Source of the DNA: Phycisphaeraceae bacterium
GTDB taxonomy: Bacteria > Planctomycetota > Phycisphaerae > Phycisphaerales > SM1A02
Direction: 5' to 3'
NCBI GenBank assembly: GCA_019636735.1
Contig: JAHBWY010000004.1
Coordinates: 1-64,000 of the forward strand
Length of the DNA: 64,000 nt
This document shows positions 17,499-26,083 of the stretch, one piece after another (positions within the stretch are counted from its first letter, which is position 1; each line of letters begins with the position of its first letter). The notes beneath the pieces were generated by a model, which was not told where the DNA came from, ran no database searches, and was given only the letters and a program-made list of their open reading frames with translations. A program made the position numbers and the translations under genes.

Positions 17499-20372
17499 GT
17501 GAACCTGCGAGTGCCTTCCTTCGTCGCGGCCGCGGTGCTGGTCGGAAGCGCCGCTGCGGCGACCGTTGATGTCTATGTCTACAACCTCGAGTTCAGCATC
17601 AATCCACCCGGCGGGCCGGTGGTGGATCCGGTGATCGCTGTGGGTGACACCGTGCGCTGGGTGCATCTCCAGGGCAATCACACGACCACCTCGGTCGTCG
17701 GCAGCGTGGAAGTGTGGAACGCGCCGATCAGTTCAAGCAGTCCGACCTTCTCCCACACCTTCACGCATGCAGGCGTCTTTCACTACTACTGCATTCCTCA
17801 CGGTTTCGACAACGGAGATGGCACCGCGGGAGGAATGGCCGGCATCGTCACGGTCCTCGATGCCCCGTTCGGCGCGTGCTGCCTTGCCAATGGAACATGC
17901 GATCTTCTGACCGAGGCTGCCTGCATCGCCGCAGGGGGAGCGTTCCAGGGAGTTGGGAGCGCCTGCGCCGCGGCCCTGTGTGCCGCGCAGCCGATGACCG
18001 TCGAGTTTCAGGCGTCGCAAGACAACATCCTGTATGAGTCGGCCACGGGGTCCGTCAGCAATGCGCTCGGACAGTACCTCTACGCAGGCAATCAGAACAA
18101 CGGCGCGAAGAGGCGGCCGGTGGTTCGATTCGACACTTCTTCGATCCCTGCTGGAGCGACGGTCCAGTCAGCCGCCATGACGCTCTTCTGCAACCAGTCT
18201 CAGGGTGCGGCCACGGCTGTGACCGCTCACCGGCTCCTCGCCTCGTGGGGAGAGGGGACCTCTCAGGCTGGCGGCAACGAGTCCAGTGGAGCGGCGGCTA
18301 CGGTGGGCGATGCGACCTGGTTGCACCGCTTCTTCGCGACGACCTTCTGGTCCTCGCCAGGTGGCGACTTCGTCGGAGCCGCCAGTGCGTCGACGGTCAT
18401 CGCCGCAAGCAACTCGAGCTACACCTGGTCAGGCGCCGCCGTGGTTGCGGATGTTCAACATTGGGTTGACATGCCCGACACCAACCATGGCTGGATTCTC
18501 TTCGGCGATGAGGGCAGCAGCTCAAACACCAAGCGATTCCAGAGTCGCCAGGGCGCAGCGGTCGCCACACGACCGAAGCTGACAGTGACCTACATGCCAC
18601 CATCGCCTACCGGAGCATGCTGCTTCTCCGATGGAGGATGTGAGTCGACCACCGAGCATGACTGCATGATGGCGGGTGGCGTGTTCCACGGCGCGGGAAG
18701 CGAGTGCGCCAGCGTCGCCTGTGCCGTGGTGCTCGAACCCTTCCTCGTGGAGCTGCCCCGCCCCGGGGTCGCGACGCCGGTGAGTGGAGTTCCCGGAGGC
18801 GCAGCGCATTACGAGATTGCGATGACAGAGCAGATGCAGCAACTGCATCCTTCGCTTCCGCCCACCCGCGTCTGGGGGTACGCGGGCTCGTACCCGGGTC
18901 CGACCATCGAAGCCTTCCGAGGCGAGCCGGTGACCGTCATCTGGAAGAACGATCTCCGGGCCTGGGAGACGGGTCAGCTGCGATCGACCCATGCGCTCGC
19001 CGTGGACACCTGTCTTCATGGTCCCGACATGACGGGCGAGGTTCCAGTGGCGGTGGTGCACCTCCATGGCGGCAAGGTTGCCCACGACAGCGATGGATAT
19101 CCCGAGTATGCGTTCCCGCCCGGATCACAGTCGCCGCTCTACCACTACCCGAACGATCAGCCCGCGGCCACGCTGTGGTATCACGACCATGCGCTGGGAA
19201 TCACGCGATTGAATGTGGTCATGGGTATGGCCGGCTTTTACCTGCTCCGCGATGCGGAGGAGAGCGCCCTCGGTCTTCCGTCAGGCGAATTCGAGATTCC
19301 CATGGCGATCCAGGATCGCTCGTTCCGTGCGGATGGTTCGATCGATTATCCGGAGCACTGGCAAGGGCACTTCTTCGGCAACACGATTCTCGTCAACGGC
19401 AAGGTGTGGCCGTATCTCGAGGTGAAGCGAGGCAAGTATCGCTTCCGACTGCTCAACGGCAGCACGAGCCGGGCCTACACGCTGGCACTCTCCGATCGAT
19501 CGCCCTTTTGGCAGATCGGTTCAGACCTCGGTCTGCTCGAAGCGCCGGTTCAGCTCTCCGAGGTCACCATCCTGCCCGGCGAGCGAGCCGACATGATCTT
19601 CGACTTCGCGTCCTATGACAGCGGTACGGAAGTGGTGTTGCTGAACTCTGCGCCGGCGCCCTATCCGGGCTTCCCCGGCGTGGGCGTTGTTCCCAATGTG
19701 ATGAAGTTCATCGTTGGCCCTGAGAGGGGCCACACGGCGCCGCTGCCAGGCTTCCTGGTGCCGGTTCCGCGCATCGATCCGGGGTCAGCCGTGCGTGAGC
19801 GTGTGCTCGACCTCGCCGTCATGCCAGGATCGAAGTGCCCCGGACATCACGAAGGCATGTGGATGATCGACGGGCGTCACTGGGGTGAGATCACGGAGTT
19901 CCCGGTGATGGGCACCACGGAGATCTGGACCTGGCGCAACGACTCGGGTGTCAGCCACCCGATGCACATGCATCTCGAGCCAACGCAGGTCCTGAATCGT
20001 CAGGCGATCGATCCCGTCTCGGGCGAGCCGACCGGGCCGCTCATACCACCCGCACCGAACGAGATGGGCTGGAAGGACACCGTTGACGCATGGCCCGGCT
20101 ACTTCACGCGAGTCATCGTCCACTTCGATCAGTACCTCGGTCTCTTCCCGTATCACTGCCACATCCTGGAGCACGAGGATCACGAGATGATGCGACAGTT
20201 CAAGGTCGTTCACCCGGGAGATCTCAATGTCGATGGCTTCGTCAACGGGGTGGATCTTGCCATTCTCCTGGGGCAGTGGGGCGCGTGTGCCGACTGCACG
20301 GCTGACATCAACCGCGATGGTGATGTGAACGGAGCCGATCTCGCCATTCTGCTGGGAGGTTGGACGGGCTGA
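17499..20372 (+). CDS. Cupredoxin-DNRLRE-multicopper oxidase fusion with dockerin-like tail
   Basis: This 957-residue secreted protein joins six parts. A signal peptide (1-20) leads to a plastocyanin-like domain (about 22-122) with copper ligands His61, Cys98, His101 and probably Met113. A GACC cysteine motif (126-161) follows, then a DNRLRE-type beta domain (about 168-366), a second GACC motif (372-408), and a CotA/bilirubin-oxidase-like multicopper oxidase (about 412-905). The oxidase has all four copper motifs: HLHG (521-524), WYHDH (560-564), HPMHMH (820-825) and HCHILEHEDHEM (886-897), so the type 1 Met897 axial ligand is present. Two dockerin-like repeats end the protein. I start it at GTG 17499 (GGGAGA Shine-Dalgarno 7 nt upstream); the frame is open much further. 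It should oxidise phenols, bilirubin-like compounds or metals outside the cytoplasm. Confidence 0.9.
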   Translation: MNLRVPSFVAAAVLVGSAAAATVDVYVYNLEFSINPPGGPVVDPVIAVGDTVRWVHLQGNHTTTSVVGSVEVWNAPISSSSPTFSHTFTHAGVFHYYCIPHGFDNGDGTAGGMAGIVTVLDAPFGACCLANGTCDLLTEAACIAAGGAFQGVGSACAAALCAAQPMTVEFQASQDNILYESATGSVSNALGQYLYAGNQNNGAKRRPVVRFDTSSIPAGATVQSAAMTLFCNQSQGAATAVTAHRLLASWGEGTSQAGGNESSGAAATVGDATWLHRFFATTFWSSPGGDFVGAASASTVIAASNSSYTWSGAAVVADVQHWVDMPDTNHGWILFGDEGSSSNTKRFQSRQGAAVATRPKLTVTYMPPSPTGACCFSDGGCESTTEHDCMMAGGVFHGAGSECASVACAVVLEPFLVELPRPGVATPVSGVPGGAAHYEIAMTEQMQQLHPSLPPTRVWGYAGSYPGPTIEAFRGEPVTVIWKNDLRAWETGQLRSTHALAVDTCLHGPDMTGEVPVAVVHLHGGKVAHDSDGYPEYAFPPGSQSPLYHYPNDQPAATLWYHDHALGITRLNVVMGMAGFYLLRDAEESALGLPSGEFEIPMAIQDRSFRADGSIDYPEHWQGHFFGNTILVNGKVWPYLEVKRGKYRFRLLNGSTSRAYTLALSDRSPFWQIGSDLGLLEAPVQLSEVTILPGERADMIFDFASYDSGTEVVLLNSAPAPYPGFPGVGVVPNVMKFIVGPERGHTAPLPGFLVPVPRIDPGSAVRERVLDLAVMPGSKCPGHHEGMWMIDGRHWGEITEFPVMGTTEIWTWRNDSGVSHPMHMHLEPTQVLNRQAIDPVSGEPTGPLIPPAPNEMGWKDTVDAWPGYFTRVIVHFDQYLGLFPYHCHILEHEDHEMMRQFKVVHPGDLNVDGFVNGVDLAILLGQWGACADCTADINRDGDVNGADLAILLGGWTG

Positions 20373-20415
20373 CCCGGACTCGGATTCCATTCAGCGTTGG
20401 AGCCGTGGGCGTCTC

Positions 20416-20829
20416 TTACGGCTGCCAGTTCGCGGAGCGATCCTTGGAGAGCACGCGGACGCCCTGATCAATGCAACGGCGGCAAATCCACGCGGCGCGG
20501 CGTGCACTCGCGAAGCCGGGCTCGTCGCGCACTTCAAGGCACATGGTGCAGGCGGTCTCGTGGCGAGTGGCGTGACCGGCTAGAGGCGCCGGTGAACCCG
20601 ATGCCGCGTGCGCCGTGACTCCGGTCCGCTCAGGAGCCGGTGCCGGCACAGGTCCATCTCGCGCGATCGACTGAACCGCTTGATTAGCGGCACGAAGGCA
20701 CTCGCCGCAGATGCAACTCCCATGGTGACCCTCGATGAACGGGAGGGTCTCCTGCCAGGAACGCTCGCAGAAGTCGCAGAGAAAGTCAGTCGGCAGCATG
20801 TGATCCGGATCGCAGCCGGGGCGATGCAT
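20416..20829 (-). CDS. Small double zinc-ribbon protein, ClpX-like zinc finger
   Basis: This 137-residue protein has two CxxC...CxxC-type clusters. The first (CDFCERSWQETLPFIEG, then CICGECL) resembles the C4 zinc finger found at the N-terminus of ClpX; the second (CTMCLEVRD, then CRRC) is similar. A Pro/Ala-rich stretch lies between them. No ATPase domain is present. A role as an adaptor or nucleic-acid-binding protein is possible but not shown. It is convergent with the oxidase gene (43 nt gap) and divergent from the histidine kinase. Confidence 0.7.
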   Translation of the reverse strand: MHRPGCDPDHMLPTDFLCDFCERSWQETLPFIEGHHGSCICGECLRAANQAVQSIARDGPVPAPAPERTGVTAHAASGSPAPLAGHATRHETACTMCLEVRDEPGFASARRAAWICRRCIDQGVRVLSKDRSANWQP

Positions 20830-20835
20830 GGCGCA

Positions 20836-20841
20836 AGCCTA
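20836..20841 (-). promoter_or_regulatory. Candidate -10 box of the zinc-ribbon gene
   Basis: TAGGCT on the minus strand ends exactly 6 nt before the ATG at 20829. The hexamer and spacing are the same as at the HEAT lipoprotein gene. Confidence 0.45.
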
Positions 20842-20972
20842 GCGACCTGCACGAGCCATCGCTGTCGAGCGCTGGCTGGTCACGCGCTGCACTGCCGTGG
20901 CCCCGAGCGGCTTCGAAGCGCCGAACGCGCGGGCGGCGGTGCGAGCCAGGGCAGCCGCGCGGGAGGGCCCGC

Positions 20973-20978
20973 TATTCT
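20973..20978 (+). promoter_or_regulatory. Candidate -10 box of the histidine kinase gene
   Basis: TATTCT ends 6 nt before the GTG start at 20985, without a Shine-Dalgarno, so a leaderless transcript is likely. Confidence 0.45.
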
Positions 20979-20984
20979 CCTCTC

Positions 20985-22526
20985 GTGGCGCGACGCATCT
21001 CATTGGTGAACCGCACCATCGTCGTCTTCACGATCGCATCGATCGGCATCGTGGGTGGCGCGGTCGCGGTTCCATGGGTGGCCCTGCGGCAGGTGGCTCG
21101 AGAGATCCGCCGCGAGGACTTCCGCCGTCAGGTGCAGCGCTACGGTGAGGTTCGTGCGACGAGCGATGACTCACTCCGTCTGGTCACCTCCACGGCCCTC
21201 GCCGAGGGCGCGTCTCCGCTCCTTGAAGTCTTCGAGCGTCTGAAGCGCGATGGGGAGACCTTCGAACTGCTGATCGATGTGCCCGTCGATGGCCGCCTCG
21301 TCCAGCGGTATGTTCGCGCGGTCCGGCGGAGCATCGCCAAGGCCCTCGCCGAGGGCGAGGTCGTGGACCTGCGGCCACCGTCGCTTCCATTCCCCCCCGA
21401 TGATCCGATCGAGGCGCTGATCGTCATTGATCGGCCGGCGAACGACCTCGAAGCGCTGGTCCGGGCCAAGCGACTGTGGACGGGCGTGGCCGCTGGATTG
21501 GCTGTGCTGGCGCTCGGCTCCATCTACGCGTTGCTCGTCCGCCGCGACCTGCTGCGCCCAGTTCGCCGACTGCGCGACACCGTCGAGCGCGTGCGCAAAG
21601 GCGAGATCGGCGCCCGAAGCGGCATTCGATCGGCCGATGAGTACCAGCGACTGGGCGAGTCATTCAATGCCATGCTCGATCAGTTCGAGCAGGCTCAGAA
21701 ACAGCTCCGCGCGATCAACGAGAATCTCGACCTGAAGCTCAGCGAGCTCTCCGAGGCAAATGTCGGACTCTACGAGTCAAACCGTCTGAAGAGCGAGTTT
21801 CTCGCCAATGTGAGCCACGAACTCCGAACGCCCCTGAACTCGATCATCGGGTTCGCGGAGTTGCTCGACGAGCTCGCCCGCAACGATCCTGTTGCCGACC
21901 CGAAGCGACGCCGCTACATCAGCCACATTCTCTCGAGCGGTCGCTCGCTGCTCGACATGATCAACGAGCTCCTCAGCATGGCGAAGATCGAAGCGGGTCG
22001 CATGGAAGTCGTGATCGAGCCGACGAGCGTCGCCGATCTCGTCGAGGGCATCGTGACGATCATGCGTCCCCAGGCGGCGGCGCGCCGCATCGATGTCCAG
22101 GTGCGCGTGCCTGCGGGGCTGCCGACCATCGAGACCGACCCCGGCAAGCTCCAGCAGATCCTCTACAACTTCCTCTCGAACGCCATCAAGTTCTCCCCCG
22201 ATGGTTCGGAAGTCACGCTCGGCGCCGAACGCGTGGTCCGCTCCGACGGTGCCGCCGGCGTTCGAATCACCGTGCATGATCGCGGTCCCGGTGTTCCTCA
22301 GGACATGCAGGAGACCATCTTTGAGAAGTTCCGCCAGGTCGATGCGAGCAAGACGCGCCAGCACTCGGGCACGGGACTGGGTCTCGCCATCTGCCGCGAG
22401 CTCGCGCACATGCTGAATGCGGCGGTGGGACTTTCGAGCGAGCCGGGGCAGGGATCGACCTTCTTCGTCGAGCTCTCCTTCGAGTTCCGAGGCCGAGAGC
22501 TTCCGCCGCTGATGGGCGATGGGTAG
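20985..22526 (+). CDS. Sensor histidine kinase with HAMP domain
   Basis: This 513-residue membrane kinase has a first helix at about residues 10-30, a periplasmic sensor region of about 130 residues, a second helix at about 163-185, a HAMP linker, a coiled-coil stretch (about 230-270), then HisKA with the phospho-acceptor His278 in FLANVSHELRTPLNSIIGF. The HATPase domain shows the N box (ILYNFLSNAIKFSP), the G1 segment HDRGPGVP and the G2 lid HSGTGLGLAIC. The catalytic parts look intact. No response regulator gene is adjacent, so it is an orphan and the signal is unknown. The GTG start is the only one that keeps the first helix. Confidence 0.92.
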   Translation: MARRISLVNRTIVVFTIASIGIVGGAVAVPWVALRQVAREIRREDFRRQVQRYGEVRATSDDSLRLVTSTALAEGASPLLEVFERLKRDGETFELLIDVPVDGRLVQRYVRAVRRSIAKALAEGEVVDLRPPSLPFPPDDPIEALIVIDRPANDLEALVRAKRLWTGVAAGLAVLALGSIYALLVRRDLLRPVRRLRDTVERVRKGEIGARSGIRSADEYQRLGESFNAMLDQFEQAQKQLRAINENLDLKLSELSEANVGLYESNRLKSEFLANVSHELRTPLNSIIGFAELLDELARNDPVADPKRRRYISHILSSGRSLLDMINELLSMAKIEAGRMEVVIEPTSVADLVEGIVTIMRPQAAARRIDVQVRVPAGLPTIETDPGKLQQILYNFLSNAIKFSPDGSEVTLGAERVVRSDGAAGVRITVHDRGPGVPQDMQETIFEKFRQVDASKTRQHSGTGLGLAICRELAHMLNAAVGLSSEPGQGSTFFVELSFEFRGRELPPLMGDG

Positions 22527-22730
22527 AAGCTGGTTCGAAGCGAGCCCTCGTCATGGGTGGCGAGTGGAAAGCGGCGCCCAGTGGTCGCACCGTCGTCGCC
22601 ACGCCGCTCCGAACTCCTGGCCATCGTTCAAGAGCCGCGCCGCTGGACAGGCGCCACGAAGCCTCGATGAGGCTATGTCAGGAACCCCCGCCTCGCCGGT
22701 CCGAGGTGTCGAGGATCCTGAGATGGCCCG

Positions 22731-24401
22731 TTACTTTCGGACCCAGAGTTCCACGCGGCCGCGCCCCCAGTCGATCCAGCCCGGCCACGCTCGATCCTGT
22801 TCGAATCCAGCGTCGCGAAGTTCCCGCCAGCGCTGCGGCGGAAGGAAATCGGGGTAGGTCACCACCACCCAGCGCGCGCGCGGCTCGGCGAGGCGCACGA
22901 CAAGATCCGAGCCGAGAACTCCAGATGGGGCGACCGGCATGTTGGGGGGGGCGTAGAAGGAGCTGATGTTCCCGCGCAGGCCGAGATCGATGCCGATCTC
23001 GCCGGGCCCCTTGCGCGAAGCAACCTCTTCCCACGCATCTCGCAGCGGCTGTCGCGGCGGCAGGAGCGCCAACTCCACGAGGGCGCTGGCCACCAGCATG
23101 GCGATCGCCATCACACCAAGTTGGCGTTGAAATCGGATCAGCGTCATGACGCCGAGTGCGAGCGCAAGCGCCACGCCCGGAACGACAAAGGACGCGAAGC
23201 GGGCATAGGTCCAACTCCCGCCGAGGGCGAGCAGAATGAGCAGGGGAAAGCCCGCCATCGACGCCAGCAGCGCGAAGCGCGCCCACGGCGTCCGCCGCGC
23301 ACTCCACAGGCCGATCACCATGATGAGCAAACCGGGGAGCGCCGCAGGTAAGGGCGGCAGCGCGGCCGCCCATGTTCCACCGAGCATCAGGATGAGGCGA
23401 AGGCCCTCCTCTGACTGAAGCGAAGGCGTGTCGCCGTCAGTTGCCGCAAAGAGCGCTCGGCCGGCGATCACATCAGGCAGGAGGGGCGCGAGCATGGTGA
23501 TGGCCATGGCGCCCGACATCACGATGCCGACCATGGCGGATTGCGCTCGCATTCGAAGCAGGGGTTCCCGCCGACGGCTGAACCACACGGCGACCACGAC
23601 GAGTGCGAAGCCGACCATGACGAGCGCGGCCACGAAGTGGCTCCATGTGGCCGCTGCGCCGGCGAAGGCCATGACAACCCAGGTCCAGGGCTCGCCGTCC
23701 TGCATGCCGCGCAGGAACGCCCAGCATGCGACGGTCGTGAAGAAGATGACCAGCCCATAGCCGCGCGCCTCGGTCGTTTCGAGGACAGCGACGGGCATCA
23801 GCGCCATCACCAGCGCCGCCGCGTAACCCAGCCGCACGCCGCCGACGCGACGACCGAGCGCGTGCATCCACACGATCGCCAGCGTGCCCGCCACCCACGA
23901 TGGCGCGCGCAGCGACGACTCGTCGGCACCGAAGGCTTGCGCCGACATCCAGGTCAGCAGGGATTGCAGGACATGGTTGCTCGGTGTGAACCACGCCCCG
24001 AGGATCGGCCCCGGCCCATGCTTGGTGAAATCTCCGATTGCGGCGAGTTCATCGAACCAGAGCCCGTGCCCCAGGAATGGAATGCGCACCAGCAGACCGA
24101 GCAGCGCGATCAATGCGACCGAACCGACTTCGATCCTTGACACCGGTTGACCGGGTTCGCGATCGGCATCGCTGCGCCAGCGAAGAAGGAGGAGCGCGCC
24201 CGCCACCCACATGATGGCCGTCGCGACCGCCGCGATGCGGAGCCAGAGAGCGCCGACATGATTGGGCCCCTGGCGCCACGGATGCTCGGGATGCGAGAAG
24301 AAGTCGGCAAGCGCCGCCGTCGGAAGGCTGGCGAGCAGCAGCAGTCCGACCGCCACCAACAGGACCGAGCCCCACCAGCGCCAGACGCTGCGCTCTCTCA
24401 T
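22731..24401 (-). CDS. Polytopic glycosyltransferase family 39-like membrane protein
   Basis: This 556-residue protein has about 11-13 hydrophobic helices. Early in it is the pattern LWFDELAAIGDFTKHGP with an acidic Asp-Glu pair after the first helices, which is the hallmark of GT-C/PMT-like enzymes (ArnT, PMT_2 and DUF2723 type) that use lipid-linked sugars. A second motif ETTEARGYGLVIFF in the next loop also fits that fold. The sugar and acceptor are unknown. I start it at ATG 24401, which overlaps the upstream MFS stop by 4 bp (ATGA); the open frame upstream is shadow sequence. The 204 nt after its stop hold no gene I can support. Confidence 0.82.
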   Translation of the reverse strand: MRERSVWRWWGSVLLVAVGLLLLASLPTAALADFFSHPEHPWRQGPNHVGALWLRIAAVATAIMWVAGALLLLRWRSDADREPGQPVSRIEVGSVALIALLGLLVRIPFLGHGLWFDELAAIGDFTKHGPGPILGAWFTPSNHVLQSLLTWMSAQAFGADESSLRAPSWVAGTLAIVWMHALGRRVGGVRLGYAAALVMALMPVAVLETTEARGYGLVIFFTTVACWAFLRGMQDGEPWTWVVMAFAGAAATWSHFVAALVMVGFALVVVAVWFSRRREPLLRMRAQSAMVGIVMSGAMAITMLAPLLPDVIAGRALFAATDGDTPSLQSEEGLRLILMLGGTWAAALPPLPAALPGLLIMVIGLWSARRTPWARFALLASMAGFPLLILLALGGSWTYARFASFVVPGVALALALGVMTLIRFQRQLGVMAIAMLVASALVELALLPPRQPLRDAWEEVASRKGPGEIGIDLGLRGNISSFYAPPNMPVAPSGVLGSDLVVRLAEPRARWVVVTYPDFLPPQRWRELRDAGFEQDRAWPGWIDWGRGRVELWVRK

Positions 24402-26002
24402 GAGCCGCCTCGCCTCCAGAAGCGGCGAAGCGCGCCTCGCGCGCCGGGCGCCCCCTTCTTCGGTGGCCGCGATCTGCGAGTGGGCGTCGAGGGTGACTTG
24501 GCGGGCCCAGAGAACGCTGGGAGCGCCGCTCGGCCCTGGCTTCCAGGCGCCGATCGCCCTGCCGCCTCCTGCGCCGCAACCGTGAGCGCCTGGGAAGGCG
24601 GCCGTCGTTCGCGACCGATCGCCCAAAGCGCTGGCAGCGCCGCCAGGCGGAGAAGGCTCGAAAGCAGGAAGAGCGTGAGATACGCCTCCCGCCCGGCACC
24701 CATCGATGAGAGCAGCAGCGCGCCAGCAAGCGATCCGATCACCATGGCCGTGCAGTTCAGGAGATTGAAGACGGTCAGGACACCAGTGCGCTCACGGTCG
24801 GGAATCATTTCAAGCATGAGCAGGAAGGTGGCCAGTTCCCATGCGCCCCAGACGCAGCCGTTGAGCGCCTGCAATGGAACCAGATACCAGAGGCTGGGCG
24901 ACACGACCCATGCGGCGCTGAGCCCCACGATTCCCACGCCGGACACCATCAACAGCCGGCGCGCCCCGAAGCGCCGCGCAAAGTGGCCGTGCAGCGGAAG
25001 GAAGAGACTCTTTGAGGCAAAGAGCGTGGCGACCATGAGCAGGTACTCGCTCTTGGAGAGCGAGAGCGAGCGGAGCATGTAAGGATTGAAGTACGGGGCG
25101 CTGATCTGCACCGTGAATTGCGCAATGAGGAGGTACTGGATGAGTCGCAATTCACGGCCGCGGACGATCCGCGCGAGCGTCGACTTCACGCTGATCACCT
25201 CGTTGCGTCGCGTGATTTCGGGAGCGTCGTGCTGGGCACGGAGGAAGAGCACGCTCGAGAGTCGCGAGAGGGCCGCGATTGCCATGATGAGTGCGAAGCC
25301 GGGCAGGAGCAGGTCGCTCCCCGACATTGCGGCGGCTCCCTCGGAGACGCTCGCGACATCGACGGCCATCGGGGCCTCGGTAACGCTGCCTGCGCCAGCG
25401 GCGTCGATGACCGCCGTCACCTCGGGGACCTCGCTCACACTCGCCGCTTGCGCCGCGTGATCGGTCACGGGTGCACTCCGAACATGCTCGAATCGGGCCA
25501 GGATCAGCCCCGCACCGATGATCCCACCCAGTTGCACGATCTGGCAGAGTCGATTCCGCAGCGCGAAGTAGCGAGCCCGCAAGCGCGCCGGGAAGATGGT
25601 CGCCACCCAGGTGCTCCATGTCGGCCCGGCACCGAGCGCCGCGGCCCAATAGAGCGAGATGCATGCGAAGACCATCGGCACTGGAATGCCACCGGTCAAC
25701 GCGCCGATGACCATCGGTACGAAGCTCAGGAACTGGACCACGGCGCAGATCGCCACCCAGCGCCGCGGCGAGCCAACCTTCTCCGCCATTCGCGGTGCAG
25801 CGAGCTGAAGAATCGCCCCCATCAGGAGCGGAATGGAACTGATGAGGCCACCCGCCTCGTCGCTCGCACCGAGGGCAAGCACGAACGCCGCGAAGTAGGT
25901 CTCCCCCGACCCGACCATGAAGCTGTAGGTCGCGCCATCACCCGTGCAGGCGTTCAGGCTGCGGCGCACGGAGGGCGTGACTTCGGACGCGGGCTGCGGC
26001 AC
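24398..26002 (-). CDS. MFS transporter
   Basis: This 534-residue major facilitator protein has about 12 hydrophobic helices. A cytoplasmic/periplasmic loop between helices 6 and 7 is unusually long (about residues 180-230) and rich in Ala, Val and Glu. The C-terminus has about 60 extra residues, highly basic with many Pro and Arg, likely cytoplasmic. The substrate is unknown. The start is GTG 26002. It is cotranscribed with the membrane glycosyltransferase, whose start overlaps its stop, so the pair may export and modify the same material; that is inference. A second, similar MFS protein is encoded at 31260-32606, also after a long Ala-rich style N-terminus, so these may be paralogues. Confidence 0.85.
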   Translation of the reverse strand: MPQPASEVTPSVRRSLNACTGDGATYSFMVGSGETYFAAFVLALGASDEAGGLISSIPLLMGAILQLAAPRMAEKVGSPRRWVAICAVVQFLSFVPMVIGALTGGIPVPMVFACISLYWAAALGAGPTWSTWVATIFPARLRARYFALRNRLCQIVQLGGIIGAGLILARFEHVRSAPVTDHAAQAASVSEVPEVTAVIDAAGAGSVTEAPMAVDVASVSEGAAAMSGSDLLLPGFALIMAIAALSRLSSVLFLRAQHDAPEITRRNEVISVKSTLARIVRGRELRLIQYLLIAQFTVQISAPYFNPYMLRSLSLSKSEYLLMVATLFASKSLFLPLHGHFARRFGARRLLMVSGVGIVGLSAAWVVSPSLWYLVPLQALNGCVWGAWELATFLLMLEMIPDRERTGVLTVFNLLNCTAMVIGSLAGALLLSSMGAGREAYLTLFLLSSLLRLAALPALWAIGRERRPPSQALTVAAQEAAGRSAPGSQGRAALPAFSGPAKSPSTPTRRSRPPKKGAPGARGALRRFWRRGGS

Positions 26003-26008
26003 GGGCGG

Positions 26009-26014
26009 ATGCTA
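26009..26014 (-). promoter_or_regulatory. Candidate -10 box of the MFS-glycosyltransferase operon
   Basis: TAGCAT on the minus strand ends 6 nt before the GTG start at 26002, and there is no Shine-Dalgarno between them. Confidence 0.4.
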
Positions 26015-26083
26015 CCGCCCTCGAGGCGAAGATCTGCGAGCAATGCCCACCGCGCGACAACTGGTGTGATTCAGGTCTTGAAC

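Noticed and set aside
22527-22730. Possible small gene between the histidine kinase and the membrane glycosyltransferase
   Set aside because: Open frames there run into the glycosyltransferase gene on the opposite strand and lack start signals or plausible composition.
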